Assembly: GCA_036346255.1 (NCBI GenBank)
Contig: CM070626.1
Span: 11,798,001-11,862,000, forward strand
Direction: 5' to 3'
From: Ampelocalamus luodianensis
Lineage: Eukaryota > Streptophyta > Magnoliopsida > Poales > Poaceae
Length of the DNA stretch: 64,000 nt
The notes under the pieces were generated by a model. It saw only the letters and a program-made list of their open reading frames with translations, did not search any database and was not told the origin of the DNA. Numbering within the stretch: the first letter of the stretch is position 1; each line of letters opens with the position of its first letter. Below, one piece after another: positions 1 to 10,916 of the stretch. The translations under genes were made by a program, and so were the position numbers.

Positions 1-189
1 TAAATTCCATTATTCGATGCATCGTGCGATTCAAATTTGCATTTTCCAAATAATTCTAGTAAATGAAATAAATTAACTAAGTATAACAAAAGCCACAAAA
101 ATGTACCAAATCCTAACATAGAGTACTGACATGTAGTAGGGCTGCAAAAAAATTTGGAGGCCAAAATAAAAAAATAAAAAATCTTTCTG

Positions 190-610
190 AGAGTCTTAGT
201 GCCATGGCACTCGGCAAGGGGTCTTCCGAGAGTGCCAAACAGACGACACACGGCAAAGATGGGGAGAGGTCTGTTGTTTTTAAAAAATTTGGAGGTGAAA
301 AAAATTAAAATTTTTTTAAAAAATTCCACTTTGCCGAGTGCCAGATCTCGAGCACTCGGCAAAGAAATTAAAAAAAATTTAAAAAAAAAATAAAAAAAAT
401 TAAAAAACCTCTTGCCGACGGAGTGCCATATATGGGGCACTCGACAAAGAAAATTTAAAAAAAAAAATAAAAAAAAAATAAAAAAACCAATTTGCCGAGT
501 GCCATATCTCGCACTCTGCAAAGAAAATTAAAAAAATTAAAAAAATAAAAAAATTTAAAAAAATTGAAATTGTTTGCCGAGTGCCGATCTCGGGCACTCG
601 GCAAACCTCG
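190..610. repeat. CACTA subterminal-type repeat block with A-rich spacers
   Basis: Inverted and direct copies of the GCCGAGTGCC / GGCACTCGGC motif recur about every 60-80 bases, separated by long A-tracts. In CACTA elements such repeats are the binding sites of the TnpA-type protein. The A-tracts make open frames here meaningless. Confidence 0.8.
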
Positions 611-631
611 ACACTTAAAAGTTTTTGCTTG

Positions 632-925
632 GCACGCGCGCGCGCCGCCGCGCCGCTGCCGCCGCCGCCGCCGCGCGCGCGCCCGCGCCGCCTGCCGCGC
701 CGCCGCCGCCGCTGCGCGCCGCTGCCGCTGCGCCGCCGCGCCGCGCGCCGCGCCTGCGCCCGCTGCCGCGCCGCCGCCGCCGCGCCTGCCGCGCCAAGGC
801 GCTGGCCGCGCCGCCCGCCCGCGCCGCCGCCGGCCGCCGCGCGGCGCCGCGCCGCCGCCGCCACTGCCGCCCCGCCGCCCGCCGCGCGCTGCCGCCGCTC
901 GGCCCGCCGCCGCCCGGCCTCATCG
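632..925. repeat. GCC/GCG-rich low-complexity tract
   Basis: About 290 bases consist almost only of GCC, CGC and GCG triplets, opening with a (CG)n run. Long open frames on both strands encode only Ala/Arg/Pro and are composition artefacts. The tract is prone to assembly error. Confidence 0.85.
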
Positions 926-2044
926 ACGAAGTTCATCCTCACCATCGAGGGCGAGGTCGCAAGAGGTTTAATCGATATCGTTTCATATAGCTCAAGCTAA
1001 TAACTCGTAGTTTTTCTAAGGGTAGTCGTGCAATGTATTTACAACCGGATAGCATAAGTGCATAAACTATCATATGGATTCTCCGGGTTGTTGTATAGCA
1101 CAAGGAATCATTTTTAAGTAGGTCATGAGATCAAGGCACGATGGAGGATATACATAACTTCCGTAACAAAATTTGGTAAAATATCATATTTTTCGATTGT
1201 GCATTAGTGATTTAAACTACCCTTGTATACAAGGTGCTTTCATTTTGAGAAATAATTGCACAATCTCGGTATGTGAGTTATAACTTGCGATCAAGGAGTA
1301 ATAGATTGTTGATTTCACATGTGATTGTTAAGCATAAAATGCAAGTTGATTGATGAAAATTGGTGACAAGGAATTTAAGAAAGACTAGGTATTGTCATGT
1401 GACCTTGTTTGAAGTGTATTCTGTTTCACGGATGATTAATAAAATATGTATAAATGTTTTGACAATTTTAAGTTAGCTGATTTTGTCCGGATTCTAGAAA
1501 AGTATTTATAAAACATTGATATGTGAAGTTTGATTCTTTTTAGCTCTTGATCACAAGTTCCAACGTAAGTAGAGCATGTGAAGTCCGATTGAAATTAGGT
1601 GAAAGTTGATTTATATAAATATTCATTTTATATATCATACAAAACCTTTATGTGCATGCAAAAGCATCATACATGAAATATAAGCATCAAACATTTACAC
1701 TTGGGTGACTGAAGTATATTATCTCATGACTGATTTAAGTAGACACATTGAGCATATACACTTGAGTTGGACTACATGTAGCATACTTTGTAATGAATGA
1801 ACAAGACCGCAACAGGCATATCTGCGAACTTTACATAACACCATCTGCATTTCTAATTGAATACTTTATTGTGCATATCAACATATGGCTATATCCTTGT
1901 ATGGAACTATGGATGTTAAGAAAGAATTGTAATGCTCTACAGCCAATGTGGTATTAATGACTGATTGCTGATCTTTTTTAGATCCAATTATTATTTTTTC
2001 TGAATTTCCGTCCATAATAATTCATATATTTGTGTGTGTGTGTG

Positions 2045-3525
2045 TAGGCTAGTCATTATATGTGCAAGAATAATCGATGGATAATTAATGCCGATTACGG
2101 TGTAGTTGTGGTTGTGGTTGTATATATGGTTGTCGGCCATCGTGCCGTTGTTTTTTGTAGGTTTTGGAAACCTCACCGTGCAGGGGAGGTGCGCATCCAG
2201 GCCATCGTAACCTACCACGGGTCGAAGCTTGGAGAGAAGGTCACCAAGAAAGACGTAAGAAACATGACGCTGACCCGGGAGCAGTACCTTGAGGTAGATG
2301 AAGAACATTAATATTGATTCGTTTTGAGATTAAGTACGTTTAATTTGATCTTCTTATATGTCAAATACTTGATGACGTGTAGATGATTCCCTGGTGGTGC
2401 CAATCGTATCCCGAGTGCTGGGCGATGATCGTGGACAAGTGGTTCACGGAGGAGTATCTCCAGATGCACAGTGATGCCCGGGACCGTCGTTTGATGATGC
2501 AAGGTCCAGACACCATCAAGGCGACCGCAGCCTCTCCGCATACAAACAAGCATGGGTACACGAATTCATTTATCTATTGTGACGCTCATTTCGCACGATT
2601 TCTAATTATCTTGTTGTCTTTCTCGCGATCGGCGTCACATAGTGCCCACCTTGCTCGGACTTCCGGTATGGTGTATGGCCCACAAGGGCAAGGCGACGTC
2701 CGACGTCTCCTTCAACTCGAGGACCGCCGAGGCGTACACGAACCCGAAGCGCCCACACCCGCATCGGTGAGTACACATCGGCGGCAAGGTCGGTCCATGG
2801 GCCGACCATGATCCGAGCACCGGGACTTTGATGGAGAGATCGTCATGAGGTGGGACAAGGCAAGAAGCATGGCGGTTCGGCTTGGCGACGGCCTCATCGA
2901 CACGACCTCTACTCCATCTCTCCCGCATCCGAGCACGAGCACGAGCGAGAGCCCGCCATACGCCACGGCGAGCATCACGACAAAGACCGGTCGACGCACT
3001 CGAGGTTATTCCTGTTTTACTCGTCGTACATTGATCTTTACACACCTTTATTAGCTTTGCATTACTGAAACATTGGAGTAAAATATTGCAGGCCCGGCTG
3101 GAACAAGAAATGAGGCAACGTCGTGAGTCGGAGGTCGAAAGCAAGAGAGGATGTCGGCCCAGCTTGAGGCCGAGCGGGCCGAGCGGCAGGCCCAGACGCA
3201 GAGGCTGGCGGACATGATGGAGTTCCTACAAGGTCTTGGGCAACATACGGGCTTCGCTATGCCAGCTGGGCTGTTCGCTCAACCTCCGCTCACGCGCCCC
3301 GCACCGCGGCTACTCCCGTGAGTATGAAAGTTATTTGCTTTCGCTTGTGCTTTGCTTGTATGACCTCTACCTTCCTAGATTAGGTATCTAATGTAATCTT
3401 GTCTCACATGCAATCTCTTCTCCTTTGTGCAGCCTCAATCGGCGGGTTCGAATAATCCACCTCATGCGCCCGAATGATGGAGCTTTTCCTTCACCACGAT
3501 CGCGATGGCCACCTTCGAGATGAAT
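2045..3525 (+). pseudogene. CACTA transposase-like protein (Transposase_24, Ptta/En/Spm), decayed
   Basis: Plus-strand frames show conserved pieces of the plant Ptta/En/Spm family in the right order: a FWKPHRAGEVRIQAIV-type segment with TYHGSK (about 2160-2300), a CWAMIVDKWFTEEYLQMH segment (about 2415-2470), PVWCMAHKGKATSDVSFNSR with AYTNP (about 2662-2755), and a C-terminal coiled coil rich in Glu/Arg/Gln ending in MMEFLQGLGQHTGFAMP (about 3090-3260). The pieces sit in different frames with stops between them; some gaps may be introns, but single-base shifts are also evident around 2750-2880. In the family this protein acts with the TnpA-type DNA-binding protein. This copy looks non-functional. 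Confidence 0.75.
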
Positions 3526-3642
3526 GGTAGTTGTATTTTCATTTGTTGTTCACTTGGTGATGGACTTGTGATATACTTATGATGCACTTGTCGATCGTGA
3601 TGAACTTGTGGATTTGTTTGGATGGACTTGAGCACTTATTGT

Positions 3643-3750
3643 TATATATGTGATGGATGTGATAAATATGTGATGGATGAGATATATATGTGATGGATGT
3701 GATATATATGTGATGGATGAGATATATATGTGATGGATCCGATATATGTT
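3643..3750. repeat. Short tandem repeat (TGTGATGGATG-type)
   Basis: About five irregular copies of a roughly 20-base unit, variants of gatatatatgtgatggatg, lie between the transposase remnant and the subterminal repeats. Confidence 0.8.
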
Positions 3751-3804
3751 TGGATGGATTTGTTTGTCGTGATGGAATGTAAAACAAATAAAAACGCATT
3801 TTAT

Positions 3805-4448
3805 CACTTTGCCGAGTGTAACACACGGCAAATAGGTCCTTTGCCGAGTGCCATGGTCATGGCACTCGGCAAACTGGGAATGTGGGCACTGAAAATCCCA
3901 TTTTTCAGCTTTGCGAGTGCCATGACCATGGCACTCGGCAAAGCCGAAAATGGGCACCGAAATCCGGTTTTCAGCTTTGCCGAGTGCCATGACCATGGCA
4001 CTCGGCAAAGAATTTTTTATAAAAAATTAAAACTTTGCCGAGTGCCATGACCATGGCACTTAAGAAAGAAAGCCACAAAAAAATTAAAACTTTGCCGAGT
4101 GCCGAACACTGCGCGCTCGGCAAAGAATTTTCAATTTTTTAAACCTTTGCCGAGTGCGTCGTTCGACACTCGGCAAAGACATTTTCAAAAAAATCTTTCG
4201 AGTGCGCGGGTTGGCACTCGGCAAAGCGCCGTCAACAGGGCGGGCGCACAGAATCGGTCTTTTCTTTGCCGAGTGTTGACTCGGCACTCGGTAAAGCCTT
4301 TGCCGAGTGTCCGAAAAAATACACTCGGCAAAGGCTGATTTGCCGATTAATTTTTTTCCGAGTGCCCTTTGCCGAGTGTCGCACCTCGGCAAAGCCTTTG
4401 CCGAGTGCAAAGGAGCCTTTGCCGAGTGCCTGAGGCACTCGGCAAAAT
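3805..4448. repeat. Right subterminal repeats of the CACTA element
   Basis: At least ten inverted pairs of TTTGCCGAGTGCC / GGCACTCGGCAAAG lie at 3810-4445. Several flank the near-palindrome CATGGTCATGGCACTCGGC and are separated by A-rich spacers. Such arrays bind the element's own accessory protein and can fold into hairpins that feed small-RNA silencing. Confidence 0.9.
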
Positions 4449-4509
4449 GCCTGAGTCCGGTAGTGGTTTCTCTATGGTAATACCGAAGGGCGAGAAAAAA
4501 AAAAACTAA

Positions 4510-5629
4510 GTGCTGATTTGGCAAACAAACCTGCCTATGTTAGCGTTTCCATGTCGAAGAATGATGCCAAAGCAGCTCAACTTGGTCTTGACACTGTAAT
4601 GTTCTACTCCCCTCCTTTTCTTCTTTTTCTTCCTATTTGGCACCCTATATGCTCAAGGCTTTGTTATTTCAATCACATGGGAAACAACTATCTGGAAAGT
4701 TATTGGCATATAAACTCTTAAAGTACATCTTGATTGGCTAGTTCCAATTGTCGGGAATGAATTTTTTCAGTGTCTATGGGAGTGCATGTCTTATGTTCAG
4801 TTTTGGAAATTAGGATAACCAAAAAAAAAATGCTACCATGTCTTATGTTTATAACTTCACAGTCAAGGCAGGTGACATCTTCTGGTACTTGCATTGGCTA
4901 GTTCCAATTGTCGGGAATGAATTTTTTCAGTGTCTATGGGAGTGCATGTCTTATGTTCAGTTTTGGAAATTAGGATAACCAAAAAAAAATGCTACCATGT
5001 CTTATGTTTATAACTTCACAGTCAAGGCAGGTGACATCTTCTGGTACTTGCATATTCACCATCCATTTTTCTTCTCATGTTTAGAGATCACTCACTCCCC
5101 TTTTCGAGGTAAATATTAATTTGTAACATTATTATTTTTTATTTTTTGATTGTTTCCAGCATTTTCTTGTCAAAAAAGTTGCCATCATTTATTGTTGTGA
5201 GTCATATGAATGCCTCGTCTCGTAAGGCCTTGACAGAGTTGAAGTCACATCCAGCATATATTGGTGGACATGTGGTTAATGAAACAGGCTTGTTTCAATG
5301 ACTATGAAAGTATGAATACTGCAATTCATGGGCAAATGACTGATCTCAATTTTCTAGTTGAAGTTGTGTCAGTTATTGGGCCACTGATCGATGCCCGTGC
5401 TTCATTTTTTTTCTCCTTATGTTGATTTTATTTAGTTCTGCTACATCAATTTTGAATGGTTTCAATTGATTGATCAACCCTGTAATCTCAGTTTCTTGTT
5501 ACCCTTCCTTTTTGTATAATTCCAGATAAAAAACAAAGCTACTGCTGATGGAACCCTTCTTACTAAGAATTGGGACACTGAGCCACTCTTTCCTTTGCCA
5601 GAAACTATGGTTACCATGACTGAGATAAG
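4510..5629 (+). pseudogene. Remnant of an unidentified spliced plant gene
   Basis: Three coding-like pieces lie on the plus strand. 4516-4595 reads NKPAYVSVSMSKNDAKAAQL and ends at a GT-type boundary. 5182-5400 reads PSFIVVSHMNASSRKALTEL and onward with one frameshift near 5296. 5526-5629 reads NKATADGTLLTKNWDTEPLF and onward, flanked by a good acceptor (TTCCAG) and a GTGTGT donor. The pieces have codon-like composition and intron-like T-rich gaps, so this is not random DNA. I do not recognise the protein. It abuts the CACTA right end, so the CACTA insertion may have removed its 5' part. The frameshift and partial duplication favour a broken copy. Confidence 0.45.
4734..5052. repeat. 160-bp direct tandem duplication
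   Basis: Two almost identical units, 4734-4893 and 4894-5052, both begin ttggctagttccaattgtcg and end ttctggtacttgca. The only difference I see is one A in an A-run. Near-identity means a recent duplication or an assembly duplication. Confidence 0.92.
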
Positions 5630-6194
5630 GTGTGTGCTTCTCTTCCACCCCCTCCCTCTTGCCAAAAAAGAATCTGGACTAGTTCAATTTTGTAGTCTGT
5701 TATTTTGCACTCTTGGTACTATACTGCAGTGCAACGAACACCTGCACAATGAATGAAAATTTGACGTCACACCTTTTCAACAGTATCATCTTTTGATTAA
5801 TTTGTATTATATGGCGTTGACACCCTAAAAAATGCTCCAATCCAAGCAAATCCCAGAATATTTCATTTATTTGCAATATGTCCTTTGTACCATTTTTAGC
5901 ATTACGGCTCGTGAACGGCCAGTTTCGTTACTAACTACGCCAACCGTGCTATTTAGGCAAAAACTCTTATGTTCGTAAAGTGTGAACTAAATTTTGAGTG
6001 ACTCCGGTACATGTATCTGTATCATGCACCTTTTATACACGTTTTTCCCCATCCTCCACTCATCGTACAAGTGGGAATTGTGGGGAGTGGAAAAAATGCC
6101 GGGAGGAAAAAGGTAGTTGAAACTAGTTGTAGATAAAACTGCTTGTACCATTGCCATACGTGTAACTTTTTTGCATAACCTTTCTTTCTTTTAA
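5630..6194. other. No gene seen
   Basis: AT-rich intergenic or intronic sequence downstream of the exon-like piece at 5526-5629. I see no coding frame with recognisable content and no clear repeat. Confidence 0.6.
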
Positions 6195-6196
6195 TA

Positions 6197-6452
6197 CTCT
6201 CTTCATTTTTTTACTTGACACAGTTGACTTTTTACGATCAATTTTTTTAAAGTTTGACCGTCAATAAATTTAAAACTATCTAGATTGGCTATATAAAAAC
6301 TATATCATTAGAATTGTCGTTGAAAATACTTTTATAATATTATAATTTTACTAGTGCATCTTAATATAAAAGTTATAAAAAATTGTAGTCAAAATCACAT
6401 CTCAAAGACCGTAAAAAGTCAACTGCGTTAAATAAAAAAAGAACGAATGGAG
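6197..6452. mobile_element. Stowaway-like MITE (Tc1/mariner)
   Basis: A 256-bp AT-rich element flanked by TA (6195-6196 and 6453-6454). The left end reads ctctcttcatttttttact and the right end, reverse-complemented, ctccattcgttctttttttat. This matches the CTCCCTCCGT-type termini of grass Stowaway MITEs. The core holds the usual AAGTTTGACC-like motif and no ORF. Confidence 0.8.
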
Positions 6453-6454
6453 TA

Positions 6455-7640
6455 TATAATAAAATTTGCTAGCGGAGCCGAGTAAATACTTGTGAAGTTC
6501 CGTACATACTCTAACCTCATTTCCAAATAGCAAAGTCTGCTGTTGCTATTGGATAGAAATAACAGCTATGCTAGTTGTCCCACACTCCCACTGGACTACT
6601 GGTTTCCTGTGGATCCAGCCAACTATGTGCACGCGAACGGCTGGCGCTACGCCGACGGCGCGGTCTGTAGCCCGCTAAGGCGCTAAGCGTACATACTGTA
6701 CGTGCCGGATTGGCCCAGCGGACCGAGGTCGTGACCTAAACACGACACGGTGTATTAGGCCGTGTCGATATAGCTCATTTAGGTGACGGGCTGTACCGTG
6801 TATAGGCTAGATCAATAGTACTGTACTTCGGACTGACACGATCCATTTTGTCACCTCTAGCAGGGCGTCCCGGTCCAACGGTTTCACTTTTGCAGCTTTG
6901 CTCCCATGAGCCGCACGCGCACGAGCTGTAGCACGTGTGTGCCATAGAAATGGTCAAGACACCATTACTAGTGCATCCGAACTGGGGGTGCAAAAGGAGC
7001 CGATAATTTCTGTTCGACAGACCGATCGAAGGTTTGCGAAGCAAATATGGAAGGGGGGTATTTGGTATTTTCCGTGTCTATGCCTGACTCTAAGAAAAAT
7101 ATGAAATATGATACATGATGAGCGATATTCGTTTGTATCCACTCTGATTACACCTCTATTGTCTAATGTCATGCGCATAGGTAGAAAAACAACTGATAAT
7201 TTATGTGCATTGTGGTCTTGTGACCCAGTGACCTCGGTATAATCAAAGGTAACACTTTATATATGCAGGAGGTGACCCTAATTGCACAAGTAAGATTAAC
7301 ATGCGGTGATATCAGTGACCCAATTTCTTAGATCTACTCCTATTTTCGTTCATTTGACCAACCGAAGGCTTGCAGAGCGAATACAAAAAGGAGAAATGGG
7401 TATCCGGCAGTGTTCGTGTCTGACTCTGACTCTGAGAAAAAAAATGTTGAATATGATACAGAATGAGCGATATTCGTCTGTATCTATTTTAATTGCACCC
7501 TGGTCCAAATGCAGAGGTTAGCTGATAAAACCAGCTGTGAACTGTCGCATCACTATCGTGTAGGACCTAGACGCCGTAGGCTCACACAGTCGTATGGTAC
7601 GACCGTACCAATCGAGTTTTTGGCTGATATGGCACTATTG
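6455..7640. other. Intergenic; contains a diverged direct repeat
   Basis: No gene recognised. 7018-7155 and 7350-7500 are diverged direct copies, both running from cgaagg(t/c)ttgc through tgactct to atgagcgatattcgt and on to attgcacc or attacacc. They probably represent one old duplicated repeat of unknown class. Confidence 0.6.
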
Positions 7641-7649
7641 ACGGCAGTA

Positions 7650-9132
7650 ATAACAATTTTGCCCCCCCTTCCCGACGTCAATGCAAAAAATAGCACCTAG
7701 GGCACTAGCCAGGTTAGTCCGGCCCCTAGGGGCATGAATCAGGCTGAGTTCGGTCCCCAGGGGCATGACAGAGGGTAGTGCCATGGGGCACGATAGAGGG
7801 GTTTACCTCTGGTGGCATTAAAAAGCGATTAAAAATGGTTTTTTAATACTATTTGATATTATTTGAAATGATATTTGATACTATTTGAAATACTATTGAA
7901 AATACTATTTAACACTTTAAAAATATATTTTTTTCCTTCTTCTTTTTTTTTTACATCACACTCGTAGCTTCAAATGTATTATCACATATACCCAAAAAAT
8001 TCACAAATTTTTTCACATGAAATCACGGCTCAGCACAGTACACGCAGCTTCAAACATAGGTGTCAACTATCACCATCACCACCCTTCACTGCCCTCGCGG
8101 CTCGGTGAGTCATGGACAGTGCATGTGAAACACTATTTGATAAGACAGTGGCAACAAGTAGTAGTACATCATCATCGGTCGCGACGGCGGGCAGTAGTAC
8201 ACCGTCACCGGCCGCGCGGTGGGGGTGCATGTGCACTCATGCTTGGTGTGACTGTGCATGCATCCCTTCCCGTGCTTGGTGTTGGATTTGGTACATGTGA
8301 TAATACATAGAAAATCAGGTATAAAATAAAAGTGTGTGTTGGATTCGATACATTCTTTGTTAATTTGAAAATCAGGCATAAGACAGAAAATCAGACACGC
8401 TTGTTGGATTTGGTATATTCTTTGTTAATTTATCGGTATAATGTGGATAACATTTTTTAATATTGTATTGTACCACAGGCTAGATAAGCATATCTATGAA
8501 CCAACTGAGAGAAATGCTTGATATATAGATGATATAAATACCGTAACCATACCCTTCGACTCATGTGCGAATGTGCAAGAGCGAGACTGCGACTGCGACG
8601 CGAGCAAGTAGGCGACAACCTAACCTTAGCAGTGAGGGTACTAGGCCACCACCATCCATCGACTCACCGAGTCACCAAGGGAAGTAAAGGGTGGCGATGG
8701 CGACGATTGACACCCATATTTGAAGCTGCGTGTGCCGTGCTGTGCCGTGATTTTAGGTGAAAAAATTATGGAAATTTTTTCTGTTACATGTGATAATGCA
8801 TTTGATGCTGTGAGTGCGAGGTAAAAAAAAACAAAAAGAAAAATTCTCAGGAAAAAATATTTTTAAAAGCGTTAAATAAGGTTTTCAATAGTATTTTAAA
8901 TAGTGTTTAATAGTATCAATAAAATCATTTTTAATGCCACCCGAGCTAAACCCTCTACCGTGCCCTAGAGCATGACACTGCCCTCTGCCGTGCCCCTATG
9001 GACCAGACTTAGCTACTTGTCGGCTGTCGGCAGCATCGTAGTGCCATTTTTTGGCATTGACGTCATGAGGGGGCTAGTGGCGTACGTAGGACGAAAATGG
9101 AGGGGGTGCTAGTGGAATAAAGTTATTATGAG
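7650..9132. mobile_element. Foldback-type element with ~480-bp inverted arms
   Basis: The left arm (about 7650-8130) and right arm (about 8640-9132) are inverted copies. Matching anchors are gacgtcaatgc with aaaaaat against the complement at 9045-9065; the gggcatgacagaggg block against 8965-8990; the runs of atactatttgaaatactatt against 8885-8930; and cacggctcagcacagtacacgcagctt against 8720-8760. The loop (8130-8640) has short direct repeats of ttggatttggtacattcttt and no recognisable protein. Long arms without a transposase fit a non-autonomous Mutator-like or foldback element. I could not fix a target duplication, so the ends are approximate. Confidence 0.75.
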
Positions 9133-10916
9133 GTAGGTTAGCAAATACACATTTAAATGTCATGTGTAATCCAAATTGATATATAAATTATTAGAAACAA
9201 AGTTAAAAATAGGAAATACATTAAATGTATTATCTTAATAATAGATAGTGCGCTTTAAAAGCCAAAAAATATGCACAAGTAGCAATCTTAACAGCAAAAT
9301 TAACTAGATTTGTGATGCAAATAATGACATAAGTACTGAAAGGTACCAAAGGCGTGGCAAACGAAGCTGGTGCTCTAGCCCCCTCGCACCCTTTTGGTGA
9401 TTCACCACCGGAGGAGGCCAAAATTGCTATTACAGTCGTTTGATGGATTTACCACTGGAAGAGGTCAAAATTACTATTACCATCGTCAATAGTGCCGTAT
9501 CAGTCAAAGCTCCGTGCCAATTTGGTGTCCGGCATTCGTGGACCGCTTCCGTCGCAGTGTTCGGTGTTCTTCGAGTCACTACAAGAATAGAAGTGTACTG
9601 CCCCCACCTAGTTAGCAGTTTCCTGAGCTTGATTGGTGTTTGTTGGTAACCACTCGCCTAACTGCCAGCACCCAACCAATGTTGCTACTTGCTAGCTCCT
9701 GATCTCATAATAGTAGTCGCCAACAGTGATTCCGTCAAAAGATCATCAAACATCGCAATATGCACCATTTCAGGCATGCAAACTGATCTGCTAGCCATTG
9801 TTCTGGTACGTACGTACACAAAAGATGTATCCGGTATACTCTCTTTTGCTACTAAAATTTCTGTTAAATTTAAACGTTCCGTTCGTATACATATAATTCA
9901 TCAGAATTCATAACTGCCGATGAAGTTTAGGTTATACTAGCATCTCTCATGAGACAACTTTACGAAGTTACTTGCCATCATGAGTTTTATCAGTTACAGG
10001 ATTACGGTAATAACTCGAACATGGGGAGGTGAACACGACCCAAAGGAAGAACCCTGGGCCTTTGCATTGTTATTTTAATTAGGAATGGGTCATTAGGCTC
10101 ACCAACGAGCTCCTTTCCTCTCCACCCTTCTCCGTTTTTCTTGTTATTTTTAGTGGTTAGGGTCTTGAATGGTTCCAGCATGTGGCTGGTTGTGAATTGG
10201 CACCCAGCCGTGCAAAAAAAGCTGGACAGTGATGCACTACCAAGCATGTTGTCCCATCCATTACACACGCCCAACTGAAACCAGTAATGTTTTGCTTAAT
10301 TTTAATTTCTCCCGTCCATCATGTGAGTATGTGACCATGGTCTAGGCCATCAAGATCTCAACAATGGCCTCTGAGACATGAAAACAACAAGACATTTCGG
10401 AAATGCAAATTTGAAAAATAGCAATGTGCGTATTCAAAGGACATAGCACAAGGTAGGGAAGAGAATGAATGATGAGACTTCAAATGCAATGAGTGGCAAA
10501 TCATGAGTGGAACATCACATCAATTAGTATAACAAAAGGAGCAGCAAAAGTCGAGCGTGACAAATTGAAACGACTGATTACCATACAAAATGCAGCAAAT
10601 TTCAAACCTTGCCTAAGCAATAATACTTGCTCAATTAGTTCCCTCTACATTGCAATTCAAGCAAGATCCACCTTGTAATATCCAGTTAAGTATCCTGCGT
10701 CTCATCAGTAAAATTTGAAGCTAAAGGAAAGAGGAATAAAATAATCTTACATCCCTGCAGTACATACGCCACTGTGAGCTATACCTTGGCATCTGTATGG
10801 TATGTTCAATATCATAGGGCGGTAAGATCAAACGAACAGGGTGCCGAGAAAGCAATCCTGGCAACTATATTCCCGCTATGGCGCTATTGTTGCAAATCAC
10901 CGAAACTCTTCACAGT
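9133..10916. other. Intergenic, downstream flank of the GPR107-like gene
   Basis: No coding region recognised. A small diverged direct duplication of about 49-base spacing lies near 9393-9480 (ccaccggaggaggccaaaatt and ccactggaagaggtcaaaatt). The part nearest 10917 should contain the 3' UTR of the minus-strand gene; no polyadenylation site could be assigned with confidence. Confidence 0.55.

Larger units (their letters stand above)
1..4465 (+). mobile_element. CACTA (En/Spm) DNA transposon, left end outside window
   Basis: The right terminus is at 4447-4465: read on the minus strand it begins CACTACCGGACTCAGGCA, a classical CACTA terminal inverted repeat. Dense subterminal motifs of the TTTGCCGAGTGCC / GGCACTCGGCAAA type lie at 3805-4448, with a further block at 190-610. 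A decayed En/Spm transposase gene (2130-3525, plus strand) lies between. The left TIR is not in the window, so the element is at least 4.5 kb. The internal block at 190-610 could be this element's own left subterminal region or a nested relative. The class call is secure; the total size is unknown. Confidence 0.9.

Noticed and set aside
190..610. CRISPR-like array of repeats and spacers
   Set aside because: The repeats are inverted CACTA subterminal motifs in a plant transposon with A-rich spacers. No cas genes, and a eukaryotic context.
400..1000. Several 100-180-aa open frames on both strands
   Set aside because: They run through A-tracts and a GCC-only tract, overlap one another in all frames, and consist of Ala/Arg/Pro. 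They are composition artefacts.
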